Part shown: positions 24,087 through 31,520 of the stretch, in pieces
Layout of the letters: the number at the start of each line of letters is the position of its first letter
Position numbering within the stretch: the first letter of the stretch is position 1
From: a virus
Strand: one strand, 5' to 3'
Length of the DNA stretch: 35,819 bases
Virus record (IMG/VR): IMGVR_UViG_3300013286_000004
Span: 1-35,819 of that record
Position numbers and translations under genes: made by a program
Notes under the pieces: model-generated
Databases searched by the model: none
The model's input: the letters and a program-made list of their open reading frames with translations, nothing else
What the model was told of the DNA's origin: nothing

Positions 24087-24087
24087 T

Positions 24088-24735
24088 TCACCGCTTACCG
24101 CCTTGCGCGTGTATTTCCGCTTTGTCCGTGTCAAAGAGTTTGGTTCCTCGGTATGGTTTGCTGATGTCAATGTCGTTCTCCATGTTTTCAAATCCGCTTG
24201 ATCCTGTAGCCTGCACTGGCACCATTTTGGTTCCAGGCAATGCTGCCTTGATTTCCCGCACCTGCTTAAGCGTCGGCGCGTTCATCACCGTCTCCAACTC
24301 CTCCAGCGTCCAGATTGAGCGTGGGCCTGGCTCTTTTTGAAACTGCTCATACCAAATCCTATCCTTGTCCTGCCTGACAACCACCATCAAGCTGCCATCT
24401 TGCATCCTATGCTCCATGCAATCAATTTTAGGCATCCTTTCTAACCCTACCCCTTCAGCCCACCGCGTCAACGCCTTATAGGCCGCTACAAGCCCCTTGC
24501 TGGCCTTCTCCAACCTTTCCTCATCCCGCGCCTGCACGGCTTCCGCAATCCGTTCCCGCTGCGCTGCAAACTTGCGCCGAAATTCTGCGTCCACCAATTC
24601 AAGCACCCGCCCAATCCCGTAAACCTTTTCATGCTCCAGCTTTGCCAGTTCAATGTCCACCACCAACGCCTGATTCCAAACTTGAAACGAATCTGATGGG
24701 TAAACATCAGTCTCCAACAATTTCTTTAATGCCAT
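24088..24735 (-). CDS. Uncharacterised protein upstream of terS
   Basis: This is a 215-residue protein, mostly helical in the first half (MALKKLLETDVYPSDSFQVW, LEHEKVYGIGRVLELVDAEFRRKF, KASKGLVAAYKALTRWAEGV). A beta segment near residues 108-133 (MEHRMQDGSLMVVVRQDKDRIWYEQ) is followed by WTLEELETVMNAPTLKQVRE. I do not recognise the family. It lies between the repeat array and terS and ends one base before the terS start. A replication- or packaging-related role is possible from position only. Confidence 0.85.
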   Translation of the reverse strand: MALKKLLETDVYPSDSFQVWNQALVVDIELAKLEHEKVYGIGRVLELVDAEFRRKFAAQRERIAEAVQARDEERLEKASKGLVAAYKALTRWAEGVGLERMPKIDCMEHRMQDGSLMVVVRQDKDRIWYEQFQKEPGPRSIWTLEELETVMNAPTLKQVREIKAALPGTKMVPVQATGSSGFENMENDIDISKPYRGTKLFDTDKAEIHAQGGKR

Positions 24736-24749
24736 CCTCTAATCCTTCC

Positions 24750-24975
24750 ATAGCCGACTTCAAACCATAGCCAACTTCCAAAATCGCGAGATAGCCGACT
24801 AGCCGACTTCATATTGCATTAAGCAATATTATGCAAGTCGGCTATCCGACCACCTATTTCTGGCCGACTTCACGATAGCCAGCTTGCCACAATTTTACAA
24901 GTCGGCTATGTTTTTCAAACATTAGTAAATAGCCAACTTGCCATGCTTTGATAGCCAACTTCACAAGTCGGCTAT
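24750..24975. repeat. Array of about eleven short repeats in both orientations (iteron-like)
   Basis: The consensus is ATAGCC(G/A)ACTT(C/G). Forward copies or near copies start at 24750, 24767, 24791, 24799, 24862 (degenerate at its 5' end), 24875 (ATAGCCAGCTTG), 24929 and 24951. Inverted copies AAGTCGGCTAT lie at 24835-24845, 24899-24909 and 24965-24975. The last forward and inverted copies form a hairpin with a 3-base loop. A 7-bp palindrome ATATTGC..GCAATAT (24811-24829) sits in the middle. The array ends at the primase-helicase stop codon. It looks like a set of binding sites for a replication initiator or regulator. The density of sites is seen directly, while the function is inferred. 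Confidence 0.85.
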
Positions 24976-27038
24976 CAGAAAGGTGCCACAAACGGCTCAT
25001 CTTTGTCCTTATCGTGGTAAATAATCCAGCAATATTCCGCTACATCCGTCTTGTGGTAACCCACCAATTCCTTGGCGAACATCGACTTTTTGCCTTTGTA
25101 AAAGTCAGTGTTAATGCTGCTGCTGTCGCCTTTTAGCTTCACGAATTCCTCTTTCCACTCGTTTACGGTCACCGTTTTATGGCGCTCATTCCCCACATTC
25201 GTCATATGCCCATTCTTTTCTATCGCCTTGTGGATGGCGTTCAGCGCCACCTGCTGGTTCTCCTGTAGCTTGCGTGGCTTCTCTTGGTGGCTAACTGCTT
25301 GACTCTGCATCTGCTGCTGAATAGCCTCATCACTGGCTCTAACGGCCAAGCTGATTTGTGCTTCGCTGATGCCTAACTGGCTAACTTGAATCTCCACCTT
25401 CACCATCTCAAAGCCAATCTTCAGCCCGTCTTGGCCATCCTTTTGCTTGCTAATCGTGAGGATGCCGCTGCCAGCTATGGGGCTGGACGGGTTGGGCGTA
25501 GCGTCAATCTTCATCAGTTCCAACTGAGTGTCCACGGCTCCGAGTAAGCTGGAATGCCCCCGCAATCCCTTGGTGGCATCCTTTCCACTGTGGTGCAACA
25601 CCATCATGGCGCAGTTAAGCATCCGCTGAATCCTGCCCGCGTTGTGGATAAAGGCTCCCATGTCCTCGCTATTGTTTTCGTTGCCCCCGCCAAACGCTCT
25701 AGCTAGAGTGTCAATCTGGACTAACTCAAACTGGACACCAATACGCTCCACCAAGTCCTTAATGGATAACACCAGCAGGTCAAAGTCCTCGGCGCTACTC
25801 CTTAGATTTATCGCGGCCCTGATAACGTAGATTTCGGCTCCAGCAGCAGTGGCGTTGTGCATCTTGCAGGCTTTAATGCGTGCGCCGATGCCGCCAAAGC
25901 CTTCGCCGGCAATGTACAAGACAGCACCTGCCGCCTGCACCTCCCGCCCCATCCACGCCCTGCCCGTTGCCACCGCCTCCGCAATGTCCAGCGCGACAAA
26001 TGACTTGTATGAGCCTGGCGGCCCATACAGGGCGCAAAATGCACGTTTGGGCAGGACGTTATCTATCAGCCACTCTACCGGCTCGTCCTCAATGTCATCC
26101 CAGCTTTCAATGTTGAGTAGCTGACGCGGGACTAGGATAGGTGGCTCTTCCTCGGGTAATGCTTGCACTTCCTCAACCGTTTCCCGTGGAACAATCCAAT
26201 CTGGTGTTTGCACCTGGTCTATGGTGGTAATGACGGGCAGCGCCTTGGCTAACTCTGCCAGCCTGGTGCGGTCACCGCCGTTTGCAACCCACTCGTAAGC
26301 ATCGTCCCCGAGTTCCGGTAAGTTGAAGTCGAGTACGCGGATTGCCTTGGCGACTGGCAGCAGCGCCTCCACCACCCGCTTGGCGTACTTCCAACCAGGA
26401 GCATCGCAGTCGGGAACCACTATCACTACCGCGTTGGTGAAGTATTGGGTAATGTCTGCCGGCCAGTGCCCAGCACCAGCGTGCGACGTTGTGGCAATCG
26501 CACCGATGCTGACCAAAGCATCCGCAGCCTTCTCGCCCTCCACCAGGTAGATTGCTCGTCCAGCTTCACGCGCATTGAGTAGTTCCGGTAACCTATAAGG
26601 TACTATCCGCGCCCCTGTCATGCTGCCCTTGCGGTTGCCAGCGGCATCCATCTTGTGCAAGCTGTATGTCTTGCCCTTCTCGGTGTTTGTCTTGAACCGG
26701 CGCTTTACAAATAGGGTCTCGCCTTGCTCGTCCTTGTACTCCCACTCCTGCTCCAGCATTGGCATAGTCATCAATTCACCTTTAATGAGCTGGAGACTGT
26801 ACTCCTGGCGCTGAATGCTTGGCAATAGGTTGCGTTCGCGTACTGCGTCAAACACACTGTGCTGGTCGCAGCCACCGTGGCAATGAAATAATAATTTTCC
26901 ATTGTCTTCCTTGATGGATAAGCTGGGGTTTTTGTCCCCGTTGCCTCTGCCGTGGCCAGCCACAGGGCAACTCGCAAGCCAGTTCCCGTTCACTTGCTTG
27001 GCGTTTCCCAGGGATTTGGCTATTGTTTCAGTGTCCAT
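24975..27038 (-). CDS. Primase-helicase (CHC2-like zinc finger, TOPRIM, RecA-like ATPase)
   Basis: This is a 687-residue protein. A CHC2-like zinc-binding region has C24, H29, C53 and C57 (ASCPVAGHG, LLFHCHGGCD). A TOPRIM domain follows at about 160-240 (IYLVEGEKAADAL with E168; VVIVVPDCDAPG with D210 and D212). A RecA-type ATPase covers about 325-560, with Walker A GPPGSYKS (339-346), Walker B FELVQID (437-443) and the MMVLHHSGKDATKGLRGHSS motif (478-497). The C-terminal ~90 residues look like a winged helix. It primes and unwinds DNA for host polymerase, as no phage polymerase is present. It starts 68 bases after the upstream gene, past a terminator. Confidence 0.92.
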   Translation of the reverse strand: MDTETIAKSLGNAKQVNGNWLASCPVAGHGRGNGDKNPSLSIKEDNGKLLFHCHGGCDQHSVFDAVRERNLLPSIQRQEYSLQLIKGELMTMPMLEQEWEYKDEQGETLFVKRRFKTNTEKGKTYSLHKMDAAGNRKGSMTGARIVPYRLPELLNAREAGRAIYLVEGEKAADALVSIGAIATTSHAGAGHWPADITQYFTNAVVIVVPDCDAPGWKYAKRVVEALLPVAKAIRVLDFNLPELGDDAYEWVANGGDRTRLAELAKALPVITTIDQVQTPDWIVPRETVEEVQALPEEEPPILVPRQLLNIESWDDIEDEPVEWLIDNVLPKRAFCALYGPPGSYKSFVALDIAEAVATGRAWMGREVQAAGAVLYIAGEGFGGIGARIKACKMHNATAAGAEIYVIRAAINLRSSAEDFDLLVLSIKDLVERIGVQFELVQIDTLARAFGGGNENNSEDMGAFIHNAGRIQRMLNCAMMVLHHSGKDATKGLRGHSSLLGAVDTQLELMKIDATPNPSSPIAGSGILTISKQKDGQDGLKIGFEMVKVEIQVSQLGISEAQISLAVRASDEAIQQQMQSQAVSHQEKPRKLQENQQVALNAIHKAIEKNGHMTNVGNERHKTVTVNEWKEEFVKLKGDSSSINTDFYKGKKSMFAKELVGYHKTDVAEYCWIIYHDKDKDEPFVAPF

Positions 27039-27062
27039 GTTTTTGTTCTCAATTTTTAGAGG

Positions 27063-27091
27063 AAAAAAAACCGGTGGGGATCAGCCACCGG
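27063..27091 (-). terminator. Rho-independent terminator between SSB-like and primase-helicase genes
   Basis: CCGGTGG (27071-27077) pairs with CCACCGG (27085-27091) around a 7-base loop, followed on the minus strand by eight Ts. It should reduce transcription from the recombination genes into the primase-helicase gene, giving more SSB-like protein than helicase. Confidence 0.85.
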
Positions 27092-27106
27092 CCACCAGAT
27101 TACTGG

Positions 27107-27685
27107 TTAAAAGAACTCTTCGTCATCCATCACGGGTGCAGGCGCAGGCTTACTAGCCTTGCGTACAGGCGCTGGTGTTGGCTCCGGCTCAAACTCGTCA
27201 GCACCATCCGCGTTCATACCAGCGGGACGCGCAACCCACGACACCAACTTGAAATTCGGAACTCGCGTGTTGCCCTTGCCAACCTTCTCGGCGGTGCTGT
27301 TAACGTACTCAATGATGGGCAGCTTGCCGTAGTTATCATCAACAGCTTTTGCGGCCTCAGAATAGATTTTCTCAAATCCTTTACATGGCCCGTAAGCGTT
27401 GGCGCTCCAATCGACAAGGCCGAGTTCCTTTGAGTACAGGGTCACGACGAATCCGCGCTTATACCCCTCACCAGGTGATTGGCTTTTCGCTCCAAGCACC
27501 TCATCCGGCTGCCAATCGCGTACACCAGCACCAATCATCAGCCAGCCTGTCTGCACGCTATCCAAGTCCATGACCACTTTCTTGAGTTGGATTTCCTCGC
27601 CATCGCGGTTAGTCCAGGCGTTAGCCTGCGGTGCAAAGCGGATGTAGCTGTTACCACTACCGTTGTTGTTTGAAAGATTTAGCAT
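27107..27685 (-). CDS. Putative single-stranded DNA-binding protein
   Basis: This is a 192-residue protein. The N-terminus has NNGSGNSYIRFAPQANAWTN; the beta-rich centre has GWLMIGAGVRDW and RGFVVTLYSKE. The C-terminus is a low-complexity Pro/Ala/Lys linker ending in an acidic tail with aromatic residues (MDDEEFF). Such a tail is the mark of phage SSBs such as T7 gp2.5, where it contacts replication partners. The OB fold cannot be proven by eye. Its place between nuclease and primase-helicase supports the call. An AGGAAAC ribosome site precedes the ATG. Confidence 0.75.
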   Translation of the reverse strand: MLNLSNNNGSGNSYIRFAPQANAWTNRDGEEIQLKKVVMDLDSVQTGWLMIGAGVRDWQPDEVLGAKSQSPGEGYKRGFVVTLYSKELGLVDWSANAYGPCKGFEKIYSEAAKAVDDNYGKLPIIEYVNSTAEKVGKGNTRVPNFKLVSWVARPAGMNADGADEFEPEPTPAPVRKASKPAPAPVMDDEEFF

Positions 27686-27720
27686 TTCAGTTTCCTAAAG
27701 TTACAGGCTTGCGCCTAATG

Positions 27721-28776
27721 TTAGATAGCAGAGAATTCCACCATCTTTGCCAGAGTCAGCCCACTTGAGACCTTCTCTGTCAAATCGTCGAGCAGATGCC
27801 GGTCATTTTTGCTCAATAATTTCTCAGCTTGCGCTGGCGTGATTGGCTCACTTTTGTACAACTTGGCGGTTTCAATTGGCAAGTCGCTGATGTCAATGTC
27901 TGCTTTCCACTTGCGGATGGCACGCTTTGGAACCAAATGCCAGCCTGGTACTGTTGTACCACCCGCCAATCGCATAGTCGCATGGCCACGCAGTTCTTCG
28001 TAGAAACCTTCCACTAAGTCGGCCTGCTCCAACCAGTAAGCAATCTCATCTTCTGTCAGTTCCTTTGTCACCTTAATGGGCACCGCTGCCGCCTTCTCTT
28101 TGAGAGCTGGGCAATACAACTTCGCTGGGCAATACTTGCAGGCGTTAGTGGATGGAGTAGGATAGGTGTCAGGGTTGTATGCCTTCTCAATGGCAGGCAT
28201 TACTACGTCTTGTTCCCATGCCAGCAAGTCTGCCAGCAACATCTCATGCGTGCGGTTAGCGCCCGTTTGCGGCTGCACAATGGTCAGTTTAACGCGCTGA
28301 AAGTCACCCATCAACTTGATTGCACCGAGAGCGTACAGCTTCATCTGTGAACTGTCAGCGTCAACGTAATTACGCCCCGTTTTGAGATCCGCAATCTCCA
28401 AGTAATTGCCCTCGTTGTCCCAGGCCACAACGTCAGCAGTGCCTGCACAGTTTGCTTTCTTAGTGTCAAGGATAGATAGGTGCTCCTCAACCGTCACGTT
28501 ATCGTAGTTCGCTTTCAGTTCCTTGATGGTGTCAAGGTGCAACTGCGCGAACTCAGCGTTCTCCTGCGTGATAGTGATGCCTTCAACGATTGACCCAACA
28601 TGATTGGCCGGCAGGTCACCTGATAACCAGCATATTTCTGCCAAGGCATGAATGGCCGTACCAATTTGCGCGGCTTCACCTGATGGCGAGTCAGGTATTC
28701 CCTCGGACAGTCTTACGCTTGCAGGGCAAGCCAACCAACGTGATGCTGCTGACGGCCTCAGTTTGATACGTTCCAT
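27721..28776 (-). CDS. PD-(D/E)XK nuclease with probable Fe-S cluster (DUF2800/Cas4-like)
   Basis: This is a 351-residue protein. The N-terminus has SAASRWLACPASVRLSEG (C17) and GTAIHALAEICW (H43, E47). The nuclease core has CAGTADVVAWD (D115) and YLEIADLKTG (E127, D130, K132), then the QMKLYAL helix (144-150). Three cysteines in NACKYCPAKLYCPAL (213, 216, 222) with C17 can bind a 4Fe-4S cluster, as in Cas4 and AddB-type nucleases. It probably acts as a 5' or 3' exonuclease in phage recombination or DNA end processing. It belongs to the early leftward operon and overlaps the upstream gene by 19 bases. Confidence 0.88.
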   Translation of the reverse strand: MERIKLRPSAASRWLACPASVRLSEGIPDSPSGEAAQIGTAIHALAEICWLSGDLPANHVGSIVEGITITQENAEFAQLHLDTIKELKANYDNVTVEEHLSILDTKKANCAGTADVVAWDNEGNYLEIADLKTGRNYVDADSSQMKLYALGAIKLMGDFQRVKLTIVQPQTGANRTHEMLLADLLAWEQDVVMPAIEKAYNPDTYPTPSTNACKYCPAKLYCPALKEKAAAVPIKVTKELTEDEIAYWLEQADLVEGFYEELRGHATMRLAGGTTVPGWHLVPKRAIRKWKADIDISDLPIETAKLYKSEPITPAQAEKLLSKNDRHLLDDLTEKVSSGLTLAKMVEFSAI

Positions 28777-28979
28777 TTTTCTCTCTCTCTTTCGTGGTCA
28801 TTTGAAATGATTACATATGCCTGCTTGCGTACTTCGGCGGTGACCGCGTGACCCATGTCATCAGGGTCTAGCAGGCGCTTGAGCAGGACAGTCTTGTCGC
28901 GTGATGATTCGCGCTCCTTCTCTAGCTGAGTGCCCAGCCAGATAATGTGTTCGCGCATGGTTTTGAGTTGGTCAAGCAT
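28758..28979 (-). CDS. Small helical protein between resolvase and nuclease genes
   Basis: This is a 73-residue protein (MLDQLKTMREHIIWLGTQLE, KERESSRDKTVLLKRLLDPD), mostly coiled-coil helix with many charged residues. The ATG at 28977-28979 overlaps the resolvase stop by 8 bases. Longer upstream starts run entirely inside the resolvase gene and are unlikely. The function is unknown. The operon position suggests an accessory to recombination or replication. Confidence 0.75.
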   Translation of the reverse strand: MLDQLKTMREHIIWLGTQLEKERESSRDKTVLLKRLLDPDDMGHAVTAEVRKQAYVIISNDHEREREKWNVSN

Positions 28980-29463
28980 TGCGTGTGATGTACCAGTAAG
29001 CGATAAGGGCAGCGTCTGCGCGGCCATCGTCCTTCGCACGCTTGAACAGGTCTGCGCGTGTCGGGAAGAGTTCCATCGCACGCATACGGCTGGCATCCTT
29101 GCCCGCAGCGCGGCCTACTCCCTTAGTCCAGGTCTGCGGCGTGACATAGGTATATGGACGCTGTAAAGCGGCCACAACGCCCTCTATAATGCCTGCGCTG
29201 CGCCCAAAGTTAAACATGGAAACTGACCCGTTCCCAGGGAGTGCGCCAACCTTTTCGATGACGATGTGCGTTTGCGCGTCTTTTACAAAATGTGTATAAG
29301 TTTCTAAAATACTGCACAATCCAATGGCAGAAATGTGGCTCTTCATGGTCTTGCCTGATGCTATCTTTAGCGTAGGCATATCCACTACACAGTCCAGCAC
29401 TCCATCCTCAAAGATTGCAATGGCTCCGCTAATTCCTGGGTCGATGCCGATGACAAAACTCAT
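28972..29463 (-). CDS. RuvC-like Holliday junction resolvase
   Basis: This is a 163-residue protein. The RNase H fold is shown by FVIGIDPGISGAIAIF (D8), THIVIEKVGALPG (E70) and the C-terminal DDGRADAALIAYW (D146 and D150), which together supply the acidic active-site residues. AAGKDASRMRAMELFP is the usual helix before the last motif. Such enzymes cut branched DNA before packaging. The ATG overlaps the stop of the XRE-type regulator (ATGA). Length is close to RuvC (about 170). Confidence 0.92.
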   Translation of the reverse strand: MSFVIGIDPGISGAIAIFEDGVLDCVVDMPTLKIASGKTMKSHISAIGLCSILETYTHFVKDAQTHIVIEKVGALPGNGSVSMFNFGRSAGIIEGVVAALQRPYTYVTPQTWTKGVGRAAGKDASRMRAMELFPTRADLFKRAKDDGRADAALIAYWYITRNA

Positions 29464-29690
29464 TGCTCACGCTCCTTTTGTAGCTGCGCCAGCCTGGCTT
29501 CCACCAGGGCATCGCAAGCCTCTTGCAGATTGATAACTGCCGAGTAGAGTGGAACGACCTTGCCGGTGCTCCAGCGGCTCACCTGGGCCTTGTCAATGCC
29601 TGCCGCGTAGGCGACATCGGACAAAGTAAACCCTGACCTCTTCGCTTTCTCGCGGATGGCCCTAATGGCAGTTTGTGTGGTCGTTTCCAT
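29460..29690 (-). CDS. XRE-family helix-turn-helix regulator
   Basis: This is a 76-residue protein from the ATG at 29688-29690. A longer start at 29720 adds ten codons, but those contain a perfect AAGGAG, more likely a ribosome site in the leader. The HTH is FTLSDVAYAAGIDKAQVSRWSTGKVVP (residues about 22-48), the Cro/CI type with Q/S-R-W in the recognition helix. It is the first gene of the leftward operon, beside a divergent control region with inverted repeats. It is probably the switch controlling both operons. There is no cleavage domain. Confidence 0.85.
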   Translation of the reverse strand: METTTQTAIRAIREKAKRSGFTLSDVAYAAGIDKAQVSRWSTGKVVPLYSAVINLQEACDALVEARLAQLQKEREQ

Positions 29691-29829
29691 GATTAGATTA
29701 TCATCTCCTTGTTGATGCATTTTACACCAAAATGTCTAGGTGTTTTCCCTAATGCAATTCGCAACTGATGTTTGTGATGTAGCTGTCAACTATCATATGA
29801 TGCGTCTGTCATCAACCACTAGGAACAAC
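29691..29829. promoter_or_regulatory. Divergent control region between leftward and rightward operons
   Basis: About 140 bases separate the regulator from the first rightward gene. It contains the inverted repeat ACACC-N10-GGTGT (29724-29728 and 29739-29743), the perfect palindrome ATCATATGAT (29792-29801), and on the minus strand a perfect TTGACA (29789-29784) with no convincing -10. The palindromes are candidate operators for the adjacent XRE protein. Confidence 0.6.
29772..29801 (+). promoter_or_regulatory. Candidate rightward sigma70-type promoter
   Basis: TTGTGA (29772-29777) and TATGAT (29796-29801) are 18 bases apart, and the start codon of the first plus-strand gene lies at 29830. 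The -10 overlaps the palindrome ATCATATGAT, so a repressor bound there would block it. The call is made from sequence match only. Confidence 0.5.
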
Positions 29830-30132
29830 ATGAAACTTACAGACCGTCAACGCAGCCAGCTACGCGCTGCTGCCGTATTCGGAGGCGACCACGTTGGCAA
29901 GGTTGCCGCCGCCTTACAGTTGGAGAATCCAGAAGCATTTTGGCAGGAGCGCGAGTTGCACCAACGCAATTTTTGGCATGAACCAATGTCCTATGGGTTT
30001 ACATTGCCGCACCGCAGCTTTGTACATAAGTATGTGCCTGGACGCAAATCCGAGTACAGCTTGGAGCAACGTCAGATCATGGCGCAGAACCACCATTTAA
30101 CCATTACCCGCCAGATTGGAGTTGGAGAATGA
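29830..30132 (+). CDS. First gene of the rightward small-protein cassette, unknown function
   Basis: This is a 100-residue protein starting MKLTDRQRSQLRAAAVFGGD, with an AGGAAC ribosome site. Upstream in-frame starts back to 29740 run through the promoter and were rejected. The N-terminal part (QLRAAAVFGGDHVGKVAAALQL) may be a helix-turn-helix-like pair, followed by an aromatic, His-rich part (EAFWQERELHQRNFWHEP). I do not recognise the family. It is rich in Arg, His and Gln and may bind nucleic acid. Confidence 0.75.
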   Translation: MKLTDRQRSQLRAAAVFGGDHVGKVAAALQLENPEAFWQERELHQRNFWHEPMSYGFTLPHRSFVHKYVPGRKSEYSLEQRQIMAQNHHLTITRQIGVGE

Positions 30133-30215
30133 AAAAACTTATTTTTGATGCGTTGCTGTCAATGGCTATCTTTGCCGGCCTGTTTTATGTTCTTAACAAA
30201 TGGTGGTTTGCATGA
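30129..30215 (+). CDS. 28-residue membrane peptide
   Basis: Translated as MKKLIFDALLSMAIFAGLFY plus VLNKWWFA. A Lys-rich start leads into one transmembrane helix. It overlaps the preceding stop and the following start by ATGA, so it fits the cassette's packing exactly, and GGAG lies just before its ATG. It is shorter than gene finders usually report. A single-pass toxin, holin-like or host-takeover peptide are possible roles. Confidence 0.6.
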   Translation: MKKLIFDALLSMAIFAGLFYVLNKWWFA

Positions 30216-30457
30216 ATCCTTTAGAAATTGAAATCAACCGCACTGTGTTTGCGCACCTGCCAGCCGTTGGCGACTTTGGCATCCTGTCACGCGGTGACTT
30301 AGCCACTGTCCTGCACACCGCTTGCACTGAGGCTGCACTTGCCGGCTGGGCGCGTGGCGCCGAGTCTGTTGAAAAACGCTTGGTGGCCGAGTTGGAGATT
30401 CTGCGCGGTGAACTGAAGTCCTTGCAGACCGAGTTGCTGTGGGAGCAAACAAAGTGA
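30212..30457 (+). CDS. Small helical protein, unknown function
   Basis: This is an 81-residue protein (MNPLEIEINRTVFAHLPAVG, then GWARGAESVEKRLVAELEIL and a Glu/Leu/Gln helix). The ATG overlaps the previous stop (ATGA). An upstream in-frame ATG at 30200 lies inside the membrane peptide gene. The C-terminal half is a likely coiled coil. No known family is recognised. Confidence 0.75.
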   Translation: MNPLEIEINRTVFAHLPAVGDFGILSRGDLATVLHTACTEAALAGWARGAESVEKRLVAELEILRGELKSLQTELLWEQTK

Positions 30458-30594
30458 TAAAGCTACTTGCAAACGTCTTTATGTTTATTGGCCTATGGGC
30501 CACCACAATGGCCGGATTCTTTTGGATTAGCTACGCCACCTACAAACCCCATTGCCGCACTGTCGCGGCCCTGTTTACGGAGAACTGCAAATGA
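30454..30594 (+). CDS. 46-residue membrane peptide
   Basis: A GTG start at 30454 follows a GGGAG site 8 bases upstream. The product is MIKLLANVFMFIGLWATTMA, GFFWISYATY, then KPHCRTVAALFTENCK. It has one or two transmembrane stretches in the first 30 residues and two cysteines in the tail. Its stop overlaps the next ATG (ATGA). It is the second of three tiny membrane proteins in the cassette. Confidence 0.6.
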   Translation: MIKLLANVFMFIGLWATTMAGFFWISYATYKPHCRTVAALFTENCK

Positions 30595-30788
30595 TTGAGA
30601 CTATCAAGCAATTACTGGCTACGCCAACCCCGTTAGAGATGGCGGCACGGGAATTGGTGGAGGCCCAGCGTTCCAAGTTGGAGGCTGAGAGCGCCAGGGA
30701 GTACGCCTACCACATGGTGCGCTACAACGACGACCGCATCAACCGGCTGCGGGAAAGGCTGGACGAACTCAAAGGAGAGCAAACATGA
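30591..30788 (+). CDS. Small helical protein, unknown function
   Basis: This is a 65-residue protein (MIETIKQLLATPTPLEMAAR, ELVEAQRSKLEAESAREYAY, then NRLRERLDELKGEQT), nearly all charged amphipathic helix. The ATG overlaps the upstream stop and a GGAG lies 9 bases before it. The pattern AARELVEAQRSKLEAES.REYA resembles small proteins seen in other phages of aquatic proteobacteria. Function is unknown. Confidence 0.75.
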   Translation: MIETIKQLLATPTPLEMAARELVEAQRSKLEAESAREYAYHMVRYNDDRINRLRERLDELKGEQT

Positions 30789-30904
30789 AACCCGATGACG
30801 ATGATGATGAAATGTTAGTCAGTATGTTGTTTACAGCGTTCGCCATACTTGTTGTGGCGTTTGTGGTGGTTGGTGTGGGCATAACCCTATGGAGTTTTTT
30901 ATGA
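30785..30904 (+). CDS. 39-residue membrane peptide with acidic N-terminus
   Basis: MKPDDDDDEM followed by a hydrophobic stretch LVSMLFTAFAILVVAFVVVG and VGITLWSFL. A GGAGAG site lies 7 bases before the ATG. ATGA overlaps bind it to both neighbours. It is a single-pass membrane peptide with five consecutive Asp residues on one side. Confidence 0.6.
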   Translation: MKPDDDDDEMLVSMLFTAFAILVVAFVVVGVGITLWSFL

Positions 30905-31245
30905 AAGATGCTGAAGACGAAGCGTTCGACGAATTGGCAAAGCGGCAGGGTGCGTGGGGCGGTGGGTTTAATGCCAAACGTAAAGCGGCTGCGGATAAGT
31001 TGCAGGAGCCTGTGGCGTGCGTAATGGGAACGTATGGCGGTATGTTTGTAGTTGCGCCGTTAAACCCCGCAGCAATTTTGCCGGTTGGCGTGGCGCTTTA
31101 CACCAGCCCAACAAAGAGCGAATGGGCAGGGCTGACGTTAGATGAGATTGAAGAACTATTCCAAAGCGCGGCGGGCGCAGACGAAGAAACAGATATTCGC
31201 TTTGCCCGCTTAATTGAAGCCAAACTCAAGGATAAGAACACATGA
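30901..31245 (+). CDS. Small phage protein, unknown function
   Basis: This is a 114-residue protein: MKDAEDEAFDELAKRQGAWG, then LQEPVACVMGTYGG, GVALYTSPTKSEWAGLTLDE and IEELFQSAAG, ending with an Arg/Glu/Lys helix. The piece QEPVA...LYTSP..SEW.GLT.(D/E)E(I/L) recurs in small proteins of many phages of proteobacteria, with no assigned role known to me. It is linked by ATGA overlaps to both neighbours. Confidence 0.78.
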   Translation: MKDAEDEAFDELAKRQGAWGGGFNAKRKAAADKLQEPVACVMGTYGGMFVVAPLNPAAILPVGVALYTSPTKSEWAGLTLDEIEELFQSAAGADEETDIRFARLIEAKLKDKNT

Positions 31246-31520
31246 CTAAAGACGAAGCACTAACGCTTGATGCTTTGAAATATGCTGCCAGTAGGGGCGA
31301 CGGGCGCATTGTGCAAGAGATGAAAATTGCCCCATTTACTATCAAAAAAGCCTTGGCACAGCCAGAGCCTGAGATGCTGATTATTGCATATCAGTCTGGT
31401 TATTACGACGGCAAGAAGGCGGCACTGGCCGCACGCGAGTGGAACTTCTGCGAACGCTGCGGTAAGCGCACAAAAGACCTGACCGTCCACACTTGCACGC
31501 CACCACAGGGGGACGCATGA
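31242..31520 (+). CDS. Small protein with a Cys/His zinc-binding end
   Basis: This is a 92-residue protein. The first 60 residues are helical (MTKDEALTLDALKYAASRGD..), with EMLIIAYQSGYYDGKKAALA. The tail has CERCGKRTKDLTVHTC, a C-x2-C...H-x-C zinc-knuckle-like set. The phage family with QSGYYDGKKAA is familiar from many small proteins, with unknown role. ATGA overlaps link it to both neighbours. Confidence 0.78.
   Translation: MTKDEALTLDALKYAASRGDGRIVQEMKIAPFTIKKALAQPEPEMLIIAYQSGYYDGKKAALAAREWNFCERCGKRTKDLTVHTCTPPQGDA

Noticed and set aside
23484-24191. Longer start for terS at 24191
   Set aside because: It would overlap the upstream 215-residue gene by about 100 bases, while the ATG at 24086 lies just after that gene's stop.
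24750-24975. CRISPR array
   Set aside because: The repeats are only 11-12 bases, occur in both orientations and have irregular short spacing, with no cas genes.
28980-29096. N-terminal extension of the 73-residue helical protein
   Set aside because: It lies wholly inside the resolvase gene, and its composition (many Cys, Arg, Ser) is unlike the rest.
29740-29829. N-terminal extension of the first rightward gene
   Set aside because: It runs through the promoter and palindrome; the ATG at 29830 has its own AGGAAC site.
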